NCBI RefSeq assembly: GCF_003075035.1
Contig: NZ_QCZE01000008.1
Span: forward strand, 23,452-87,451
From: Zobellella maritima
GTDB taxonomy: Bacteria; Pseudomonadota; Gammaproteobacteria; Enterobacterales; Aeromonadaceae
Length of the DNA stretch: 64,000 nt
Direction of reading: 5' to 3'
Shown here piece by piece: positions 31,572 to 38,552 of this stretch (position 1 is the first letter of the stretch; every line of letters starts with the position of its first letter). A program made the translations under genes and the position numbers. Below the pieces are notes generated by a model. That model ran no database searches. It had not been told where the DNA came from and saw only the letters and a list, made by a program, of their open reading frames with translations.

Positions 31572-32934
31572 ACGCCTCGGCTACTGGGCCGGCAGCCTGG
31601 CGGGGCAAATTATCCTGGTGGCGCTGTTTGCCCTGCTGCTGATCCAGCTGATCGGCGTGCAAATCTATCGCCTGGAGCGGGAAGAGGCGCTGGGTCTGGT
31701 CAACAGCCGCTTTACCCTGCAACGGCTGACCGCCGCCACCCGCCTGCTCAACGAGGCGCCCGGAGAGCTGAGATCCGAGATCCTGAAGGCCAGCCGCAGC
31801 GAAACCCTGCTGCTGAACATAGATGCCTCCCGCCCCGCTCCGGCGGCGCGCAACGCCAAACTCGAACATATAGTGCGAACCAAGCTGGACTATCCTCCCG
31901 GGCGGGCCGTGATCATCAGCGCCGAAACCCGCAACGGAATGCTCGAGCTGCCCCCCCATCCTCATCGCCATCGCCACCCCGGCCGACGGCCACCGCTGCC
32001 GGATATCCGTCTCTATGGCGCTATCGAACTGGCTGATGGCCAGTGGCTGCATTTCACCTCGCTGACGGACCGGGAAACCCCGGGCTGGTCGGTCAAGGCG
32101 GTGCTGTCACTGGTGTTGCTGGCAGGCCTGCTGACCGGGCTGATGATCTGGCTGCTGCAGCGCACCACCCGACCGCTCAAGGAGCTGGCCCGGCAGGCCG
32201 AGCGCCTGGGCCGGGGCGACAAGGCGGAGCCCGTCCCTGAAAGCGGGCCGCGGGAAATTCGTGAAACCCTGGCGGCCTTCAACCGCATGCAGGATAGGCT
32301 GGACAGGTTCGTGTCCGATCGCACCCGCATGCTGGCGGCCATCTCCCACGACCTGCGCACCCCCATCACCAGCCTGCGGCTACGTACCGAGTTCCTGCCC
32401 GATGGCGAAGACAAACACAAACTGCAGGCGGGGCTGAAACAGATGGAGCAGATGCTCAACGCCACCCTGCAGTTTGCCCGGGAGGATGGCCTGGCCGAGC
32501 CGGTACGGGATCTGGACCTGCCCAGCCTGCTGGAAAGCCTGTGTGACGACCTGCAGGACAACGGCCACGATGTCTCCCTGGTCGAGCAGTCGCCCATCAT
32601 CTATCGCGGCCGCCCCACCGCCTTGCGCCGGGCCCTGCAGAACCTGCTCGACAACGGCGTGAAATACGGTGGCAAGGTCGAGGTACGGTTGCTGGACGGC
32701 AAGGAATCGGTGCGTATCCTGGTGCATGACCATGGCCCCGGCATTCCGGAGCAACAGCTGGAGGAAGTGTTCAAGCCCTTTATCCGCCTGGACAGCGCCC
32801 GCAACCTGGAGGACGGCAGCGTCGGCCTGGGGCTGGCCATTGCCCGCACCCTGATCCACCAGCACGGCGGCAGCCTGGAGCTCGCCAACCATCCCCGGGG
32901 CGGCCTGTTGGCCACGGTGACCCTGCCCCGTTAA
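31561..32934 (+). CDS. EnvZ-type sensor histidine kinase with His-rich periplasmic loop
   Basis: This 457-residue inner-membrane kinase has TM1 at ~15-35, a ~140-residue periplasmic domain, TM2 at ~178-200, HAMP, DHp with His ~263 (AAISHDLRTPITSLRLR) and a HATPase domain (NLLDNGVKYG, DHGPGIP, GSVGLGLAIAR). Within the periplasmic domain residues 131-140 read PPHPHRHRHP, a His cluster suited to binding Zn, Cu or Ni. This matches the His-rich protein encoded divergently, so metal or metal-induced envelope stress is a plausible signal (inference). Confidence 0.93.
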   Translation: MWIKRLGYWAGSLAGQIILVALFALLLIQLIGVQIYRLEREEALGLVNSRFTLQRLTAATRLLNEAPGELRSEILKASRSETLLLNIDASRPAPAARNAKLEHIVRTKLDYPPGRAVIISAETRNGMLELPPHPHRHRHPGRRPPLPDIRLYGAIELADGQWLHFTSLTDRETPGWSVKAVLSLVLLAGLLTGLMIWLLQRTTRPLKELARQAERLGRGDKAEPVPESGPREIRETLAAFNRMQDRLDRFVSDRTRMLAAISHDLRTPITSLRLRTEFLPDGEDKHKLQAGLKQMEQMLNATLQFAREDGLAEPVRDLDLPSLLESLCDDLQDNGHDVSLVEQSPIIYRGRPTALRRALQNLLDNGVKYGGKVEVRLLDGKESVRILVHDHGPGIPEQQLEEVFKPFIRLDSARNLEDGSVGLGLAIARTLIHQHGGSLELANHPRGGLLATVTLPR

Positions 32935-33015
32935 CAAGTGCTTGATTGTCATGGGGTAAAAATCAATACTGGGCGTCAGTATCAAAAAAAGTGAACGCTG
33001 AATAAGGGTCATCTT

Positions 33016-33411
33016 ATGCTCAAGGAAGAACACGCTCAGGCCATGCTGAAGGCCGCCCGGGAACATGCCCTCAAGCTTGGCGTCAAGGTCAATATCGCCA
33101 TTGTCGACGCCGGTGCCCACCTGCTCGCCTTCAACCGGATGGACGGCGCCATGCTCGGCTCCATCGAGGTCGCCCTCAAGAAGGCCCGTACCGCCGTGCT
33201 GTTTCCCATGCCCGCCGAACAATTCGGCGAGATTATCCGTCATGCGGAACTGACCGGCATGGAACACACCAACGGCGGCCTGGTCGCCTTCGCCGGCGGC
33301 CAGCCGCTGCATGTGGATGGCCGGCTGTTGGGCGCCATCGGCGTATCCGGCGCCAACGCCGAACAAGACAAGGACATCGCCGAACAGGCCATTATCCAGA
33401 TAATGGGGTAA
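33016..33411 (+). CDS. GlcG/HbpS-like (DUF336) protein
   Basis: This 131-residue protein matches the GlcG/HbpS family: ALKLGVKVNIAIVDAGAHLLAFNRMDGAMLGSIEVALKKARTAV, GGQPLHVDGRLLGAIGVSGANAEQDKDIAEQAI. No signal peptide is visible, so it is probably cytoplasmic. Members bind haem or cobalamin (HbpS) or are linked to glycolate use (GlcG); here no glc genes are near. It lies 81 bases after the sensor kinase gene on the same strand. HbpS in Streptomyces partners a sensor kinase, which makes the position worth noting. Confidence 0.85.
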   Translation: MLKEEHAQAMLKAAREHALKLGVKVNIAIVDAGAHLLAFNRMDGAMLGSIEVALKKARTAVLFPMPAEQFGEIIRHAELTGMEHTNGGLVAFAGGQPLHVDGRLLGAIGVSGANAEQDKDIAEQAIIQIMG

Positions 33412-33504
33412 CCGGCGGCGCTTTACAGCCAGGGGGAAACTTCCTACAGTCGTGGGTCAATTGACGCCCGGATACCCCGGCGTTCAGGCACAAGGAAAGG
33501 ACCC

Positions 33505-34773
33505 ATGAAAGACGCAACCCTGGCTGTTCATCACGGCTACACCACAGATCCCACCACCAAGGCCGTGGCCACTCCCATCTACCAGACCGTAGCCTACGAG
33601 TTTGACAGCGCCCAGCACGGCGCCGATCTGTTCAATCTGGAAGTGCCGGGTAACATCTATACCCGCATCATGAATCCCACCAACGACGTGCTGGAACAAC
33701 GGGTCGCCGCCCTCGAAGGGGGCATCGCCGGCCTGGTGGTTTCAGCAGGCAGTGCCGCCATCCACTATGCCATCCTCACCCTGGCCCAAAGCGGCGACAA
33801 CATCATCACCACTCCCCAGCTGTATGGCGGCACCTACACTCTGTTTGCCCATATGCTGCCCAGCTTGGGAATTGAAGTGCGCTTCGCCGACGATGCCAGC
33901 CCGGAAGCCGTCGCCCGCCTGATCGACGGCAACACCAAGGCGGTGTACTGCGAGAGCATCGGCAACCCGGCGGGCAATGTCGCCGATATTCAGGGCCTGG
34001 CCGACGCCGCCCATGCCCAGGGCGTGCCGCTGATTGTCGACAACACAGTCGCCACTCCCATGCTGTGCAAGCCGATCTCGTTCGGAGCCGACATCGTGGT
34101 GCACTCGCTCACCAAATACATCGGCGGCCACGGCAACTCCCTGGGCGGCATCATCGTCGACAGCGGCAACTTCCCCTGGGCAGAACACAAGGCGCGCTTC
34201 CCGCTGTTCAACGAGCCCGAGCCGGCCTATCACGGAGTGGTCTATACCGAAACCTTCGGCCCCGCCGCCTTTATCGCTCGTGCCCGTACCGTACCGCTGC
34301 GCAACACCGGCAGCGCCCTGGCGCCGCTCAACGCCTTCCTGCTGCTGCAGGGCCTGGAGACCCTGCCCCTGCGCATGGAACGGCATGTGGAAAACACCTT
34401 CAAGGTGGCCGAGTTCCTGCAAAAACACCCGCAGGTGGCCTGGGTCAACTATGCGGGCCTGCCGGAGCATCCGGATTTTGAGCGGGCCCAACGCTTCATG
34501 GAAGGCAAGCCGTCGGCGATCATGTCGTTTGGCCTGAAGGGCGGCTATGACGCCGGAGTGCGTTTCTATGATGCGCTCAAGCTTATCAAGCGGCTGGTGA
34601 ACATAGGTGACGCCAAGTCCCTGGCCTGCCACCCGGCCTCCACCACCCATCGCCAGATGAACGAAACCGAGCAGGCCCAGGCCGGGGTCAAACCCGAGAT
34701 GATCCGCCTGTCCATCGGTATCGAGCACAGCGACGATATCATCAAAGATCTGGAGCAGGCGCTGGAGGCTTGA
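33505..34773 (+). CDS. metY: O-acetylhomoserine sulfhydrylase family enzyme (MetY)
   Basis: This 422-residue PLP enzyme (MetY type 420-440, longer than MetB/MetC at ~390) makes homocysteine from O-acetylhomoserine and sulfide. Seen: LAVHHGYTTDPTTKAVATPIYQTVAYEFDS, the NPTNDVLEQRVAALEGG block, PLP lysine ~204 in VHSLTKYIGGHGN, the GMRMERH-like PLRMERH and KSLACHPASTTH. GGAAAGGA lies upstream. Direct sulfhydrylation here complements metF and the lost metE seen 10 kb away. Confidence 0.92.
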   Translation: MKDATLAVHHGYTTDPTTKAVATPIYQTVAYEFDSAQHGADLFNLEVPGNIYTRIMNPTNDVLEQRVAALEGGIAGLVVSAGSAAIHYAILTLAQSGDNIITTPQLYGGTYTLFAHMLPSLGIEVRFADDASPEAVARLIDGNTKAVYCESIGNPAGNVADIQGLADAAHAQGVPLIVDNTVATPMLCKPISFGADIVVHSLTKYIGGHGNSLGGIIVDSGNFPWAEHKARFPLFNEPEPAYHGVVYTETFGPAAFIARARTVPLRNTGSALAPLNAFLLLQGLETLPLRMERHVENTFKVAEFLQKHPQVAWVNYAGLPEHPDFERAQRFMEGKPSAIMSFGLKGGYDAGVRFYDALKLIKRLVNIGDAKSLACHPASTTHRQMNETEQAQAGVKPEMIRLSIGIEHSDDIIKDLEQALEA

Positions 34774-34778
34774 GCATC

Positions 34779-34808
34779 TGCATTCCCACGCAGAGCATGG
34801 GAACCAGG
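34779..34808. repeat. Short palindromic element
   Basis: CATTCCCACGCAGAGCATGG (34781-34800) continues into GAACC; TTCCCA and TGGGAA pair around an interrupted CGC/GC(a) middle. Elements of this type (…CCCACGC…GCGTGGG…) are common between genes in many gammaproteobacteria. This is a single, slightly decayed copy. Confidence 0.5.
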
Positions 34809-34844
34809 ATGCCGCAAAAACGTCAGTGAGTGATAAAAGGGATT

Positions 34845-34897
34845 GGCTCAACCGGCCACTGACCGCCATCCATGGCGGCCAGTGGCGCGGCTGAGCC
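34845..34897. other. 53-base long imperfect hairpin
   Basis: Nested arms GGCTCA/TGAGCC, GCCACTG/CAGTGGC and CCGCCAT/ATGGCGG close on a 2-base centre with only small internal mismatches. It has no T-run on either side, so it is not a classical terminator. Confidence 0.6.
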
Positions 34898-35108
34898 CCC
34901 ATGGGTCAGCTTGCTGCCTGCACCAAGTTGGGTGACGGACCGAACATCCAGTGAATATTCGCAGCCCTTAGCCAGCGCGGGTGGCCTGAAACCACGGCGA
35001 GCCGGCGGCGCTATCCCTTTTACCGCCAACACTTGCCTGTATCTCTATCTCTGGCCCTTTCCACCATCCTCGGCCATGCTTGAGGATATGTCTGAACAGG
35101 AGCCAGTC

Positions 35109-36866
35109 ATGTCCGTTAATCCGGAGCTCTCTCCCCGCCGCCATTCCAGCCAGGCCCAGGATGAACAGGCCCTGGTCACCGAGCAGCTGCAGCATTTCGG
35201 CATAGATCCCGACAGCCCCTACGGCCGCCGGCTGGGCCAGGCGGTGCTCAACCTCAACCGCACCAACCAGGATATTCACGCGCTCTGGCAGCTGACCCGG
35301 GATACCCTCAGCAGCCTGCCCCCCGAGCAGCAGCTCAGCCGCTTCAACGCCAAGAAGTTTCTCTCTTTTCAGCTGGCCAAGGTGCTGGAAAACCTGCAGA
35401 TCCCCTTCCGCCAGCAATGGCGCGGCCTGAACATGGAGCTGGGCTCGCGCCTGGCCAAGGGCCCTTATCCGCTGTTCGATCGGGTGCCGGCATTGTTCTC
35501 CGCCAATCCGGTGATAGTGCGTACCGCCACCTATGTCTATGCCTGCACCGAATGGATAGACGATGCCTTCCAGGGCCGGGAATCCAGCCACCCCATCTAC
35601 ACCCGGCTGCTCAACCCCACCTCCCTGGCGCTGGCCAACACCATGGTCGAGCTGGAAGCCGGCCACCACAGCCCCGACTACCTGGCCTGGAACTTCAATT
35701 CCGGCATGGCCGCCATCGACGCCCTGCTGGGCACTGTGCTGGAGCGTGACGACATCCTGCTGGTCAGCCGCAATGTCTATGGCGGCGTGCACCAGCTGCT
35801 GCAGGATTACTACGCCAGGCCGCAGAAACTGGGGATTACCCTGGTCTGGTTCGACGGCACCACCGAGGAAGAATTCCAACAAGCACTGCACCAGCTGCTC
35901 ACCGAACACCAACCGGCACTGGACCGGGGCGCCCGGCTGCGGGTCTATCTGGAATCCCCCTGCAACCCCCATGGCCTGATGCTGGATGTGCCCGCCATCT
36001 GCCGGCACAGTCATAGTGCCGGTGCCTTGGTGATGCTGGATGCAACCCTGGCCACCCCTGTGCTGTTTCGCCCCCTGCAAAGAACGGACAAAACCGAGCG
36101 GCCGGATTTCGTCATCCACTCCTATACCAAGGATCTGAGCGGCACCGGCAGTACCACCGCCGGAGTGGTGATAGGTCTTCAGCCACGCATGTTCCTGCCC
36201 AAGGGTGAACCCGGCTGGGAGCAAACCCTGTTCTGGCAGGTGTATTACATCAAGGGAGCCTTTCTCGACGGCGACAAGGCCTATGAGGTGATGACGGGGC
36301 TGAAGACCCTGGAGCTGCGCATGCTGGCCAAGTGCATTAATACCCTGGTGTTTACCCGTTTCCTGGACTCCCATCCCCAGATCCGGGTGAACTCCCACGC
36401 CCTGGAGGGGCATCCCAACGCCGGGCTACGTCGGCAGCTGCTCGAACTCGGCCTGCCCAGCCCGCTGTTTACCTTCGATCTCGAGCCGGCCGGGCTGCCC
36501 CGTGACGCCTTCGTACGTTTCTTCGACGCCCTGGAGCCGGCCTTTTCCCATATGGTCAGTCTGGGCCAGACCAATACCCTGGTGCTCTGCCCGGCGCTGA
36601 CCTCCCACTCTGAACTGGACGACACCGCCCTGGCCGCCGCCGGCATCAGCCGCACCGGTATCCGGGTGGCCATGGGCATAGAGCGGGTGCGGGAGCTGAT
36701 CGCCCATATCATACTGGCCGCACGCCTGCATATCGATCCGGTCAGCCCCGGTTTCAGCGAACGCTTTATGGCGCCGGGGCAGGTAGACGAGCTGGTCGAG
36801 GCCACCACCCTGGCCGTGCACCGAGATCGTCTGGCGCAGCAGAGCGGGCTGGCCGCACTGTTATAG
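35109..36866 (+). CDS. Long Cys/Met-metabolism PLP-dependent enzyme
   Basis: This 585-residue protein belongs to the cystathionine gamma-synthase-type PLP family but is ~190 residues longer than MetB/MetC. A helical N-terminal extension (~1-130) precedes the catalytic region. PLP lysine ~341 lies in VIHSYTKDLSGTGSTTAGVVIG; the substrate region NPTSLALANTMVELEAGHHSPDYLAWNFNSGMAAIDALL and the C-terminal TRTGIRVAMGIE-like block also fit. The precise reaction is unknown; a lyase, gamma-synthase or racemase-like role are all open. I chose the start at 35109 because AGGAG lies 7 bases upstream. It follows metY on the same strand after a 335-base gap and converges with argO. Confidence 0.8.
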   Translation: MSVNPELSPRRHSSQAQDEQALVTEQLQHFGIDPDSPYGRRLGQAVLNLNRTNQDIHALWQLTRDTLSSLPPEQQLSRFNAKKFLSFQLAKVLENLQIPFRQQWRGLNMELGSRLAKGPYPLFDRVPALFSANPVIVRTATYVYACTEWIDDAFQGRESSHPIYTRLLNPTSLALANTMVELEAGHHSPDYLAWNFNSGMAAIDALLGTVLERDDILLVSRNVYGGVHQLLQDYYARPQKLGITLVWFDGTTEEEFQQALHQLLTEHQPALDRGARLRVYLESPCNPHGLMLDVPAICRHSHSAGALVMLDATLATPVLFRPLQRTDKTERPDFVIHSYTKDLSGTGSTTAGVVIGLQPRMFLPKGEPGWEQTLFWQVYYIKGAFLDGDKAYEVMTGLKTLELRMLAKCINTLVFTRFLDSHPQIRVNSHALEGHPNAGLRRQLLELGLPSPLFTFDLEPAGLPRDAFVRFFDALEPAFSHMVSLGQTNTLVLCPALTSHSELDDTALAAAGISRTGIRVAMGIERVRELIAHIILAARLHIDPVSPGFSERFMAPGQVDELVEATTLAVHRDRLAQQSGLAALL

Positions 36867-37484
36867 CAGGCTCTCGCCCAGGCCCAGCGCCAGCTTGGCG
36901 GCCAGCAGCCACATCAGGGTGCCGATGGCGCCATCCATGATCTTCTGCACCCAGGGCCGACTGAGCCAGGCGCTCATCCGGGCCGCCGCCAGCGCCAGGG
37001 TGAAGAACCACAGCAGCGAGGCACTGATACAACCCAGGGCAAAAGCCCATTTGGCCTGCTGATCCAGGCCGCCCCCCACGGAGCCGAGGATCATCACGGT
37101 TTCTATATACACCTGAGGATTGAGCAGGGTCACCGCCAGCACCCCGATGATCACCGCCTTCAGGCCCTGGGTCTTGCCGCCGATGGCCAGCCCCTCGCTG
37201 TCCCGGAACACCCGCCGCCAGCAATGGCTGCCGTAGATCAGCAGGAACAGGATGCCGGCCAGGCTGATCCCCCACATCAGCACCCCGTTGGCCTGCAGGG
37301 CGGCACCGCCACCGAACACCCCTGCGCTGATCAAGGCCACATCGAACAGGCTACAGATGGCCGCCACCAGCAGGTGATACTGACGACGGATGCCCTGATT
37401 GAGTACGAAGGCATTCTGCGCCCCTATCGGCATGATCAGGCCGGCCCCCAGACCGAAACCTTGTAACCAGGGTAACCAATACAT
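36861..37484 (-). CDS. argO: LysE/ArgO-type amino-acid exporter
   Basis: This 207-residue inner-membrane protein (E. coli ArgO 211) has about six helices. The LysE/ArgO signature is FGLGAGLIMPIGAQNAFVLNQGIRRQ, followed by AVTLLNPQVYIETVMILG. It exports arginine and probably lysine or canavanine. It is divergent from the ArgP-type activator gene 113 bases away, the arrangement known in which ArgP with arginine activates argO. Its stop overlaps that of the long PLP enzyme (convergent). Confidence 0.92.
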   Translation of the reverse strand: MYWLPWLQGFGLGAGLIMPIGAQNAFVLNQGIRRQYHLLVAAICSLFDVALISAGVFGGGAALQANGVLMWGISLAGILFLLIYGSHCWRRVFRDSEGLAIGGKTQGLKAVIIGVLAVTLLNPQVYIETVMILGSVGGGLDQQAKWAFALGCISASLLWFFTLALAAARMSAWLSRPWVQKIMDGAIGTLMWLLAAKLALGLGESLL

Positions 37485-37597
37485 AACGCTGCACTCCTGT
37501 TAAACCAGATGAAGGAACCGATACCGGTGGAGGCCAGAGTAGAGAAGCGCTACAGTTTAGTAAAACTAATATAATTTTATATGGATAAGAATTATTA

Positions 37598-38521
37598 ATG
37601 AGCGTACTGGACTATAAGTTGCTGGAAGCCCTGGATAAGGTAGTGAGCGAGCAAAGCTTCGACGGCGCCGCCCGTCTGCTGCACCTGACCCAATCGGCGG
37701 TGTCCCAGCGCATCAAGCAGCTGGAGCTGCGCCTTGCTCAGCCTCTGCTGGTACGAGGCCAGCCGCCGCTGCCGACCGAGGCGGGCCGGCAGTTGCTGGC
37801 CCATTACCGGCAGGTGAGCCAGCTGGAGAACGCCCTGATGGCCGAGTTGCTGCCCGATGCCCCGCAAAAACCGCTGGGGGTCACCATAGCAGTCAATGCC
37901 GACAGCCTCGCCACCTGGTTGATACCGGCGCTGACTCCCCTGCTGCATTCCCACCCTATCGAGCTAAACCTGCTGATCGAAGACGAGTCCCGCACCCTGG
38001 ACAAGCTGAAGAGCGGCGAAGCCTTCGGCGCCATCAGCCTGGCCGCCAGCCCCCTGCCGGGCTGCCGTTGCGACCGACTGGGCCAGATGGACTATATCCT
38101 GGTGGCCACCCCGGAATTCAAGGCCCGCTACTTTGCCGATGGCCTGAGTCATGATGCCCTGCAACGGGCGCCGGCGGTGGCCTTCGATCAAAGGGACGAC
38201 ATGCATGCCCGCTATATCAAACAGCATTTTGGGCTGGCCGCCGGCGACTATCCCTGCCATACGGTGCGCTCATCCGAAGCCTTTGTCGCCATCGCCCGCT
38301 CCGGCGCCGCCTATTGCCTGATCCCCAGGCTGATGATCGCCGATGATCTGGCCCGAAGCCGGCTGGTGGAACTCTATCCCCAGGGGCCGCTGATCCAGAC
38401 CCTGTATTGGCACCGTTGGTTGCTCGAGCGAGGTATCCACAAAGATCTGTCCCGGCGTCTGATCGACCATGCCCGTCAGTTTCTACCGCCCCTTGACTCT
38501 GGAGATACCTTCAGGGTCTAA
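37598..38521 (+). CDS. argP: LysR-family regulator ArgP
   Basis: This 307-residue protein (E. coli 297) has the ArgP N terminus LDYKLLEALDKVVSEQSFDGAARLLHLTQSAVSQRIKQLE and the effector-domain segment LGVTIAVNADSLATWLIPAL. ArgP senses Arg/Lys and controls argO and lysine-related genes. It is divergent from argO with an AT-rich gap. The last ~30 bases of the gene carry the -35 and spacer of the zntA promoter, so the two genes overlap functionally. Confidence 0.93.
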   Translation: MSVLDYKLLEALDKVVSEQSFDGAARLLHLTQSAVSQRIKQLELRLAQPLLVRGQPPLPTEAGRQLLAHYRQVSQLENALMAELLPDAPQKPLGVTIAVNADSLATWLIPALTPLLHSHPIELNLLIEDESRTLDKLKSGEAFGAISLAASPLPGCRCDRLGQMDYILVATPEFKARYFADGLSHDALQRAPAVAFDQRDDMHARYIKQHFGLAAGDYPCHTVRSSEAFVAIARSGAAYCLIPRLMIADDLARSRLVELYPQGPLIQTLYWHRWLLERGIHKDLSRRLIDHARQFLPPLDSGDTFRV

Positions 38522-38524
38522 ACT
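38493..38524 (+). promoter_or_regulatory. MerR-type (ZntR-like) promoter of zntA
   Basis: TTGACT (38493-38498) and TAAACT (38519-38524) are separated by 20 bases, the overlong spacing used by MerR-family activators. The spacer contains a dyad beginning ACTCTGGAG, matching the left half of the E. coli zntA operator (TTGACTCTGGAG). The element lies in the 3' end of argP, and its -10 overlaps the argP stop. Confidence 0.8.
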
Positions 38525-38552
38525 CCTCCTATAACCAACAAGGAGAAAAACC

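Larger units (their letters stand above)
34774..35108. other. 335-base gap after metY
   Basis: No supported gene. It holds the palindromic element (34779-34808), the long hairpin (34845-34897), a 35-base segment similar to one at 45868-45902 (34972-35006), and the ribosome site of the next gene. Confidence 0.55.

Noticed and set aside
34968..36413. 481-codon open frame antisense to the long PLP enzyme
   Set aside because: It mirrors a well-supported PLP enzyme and its translation has no recognisable domain.
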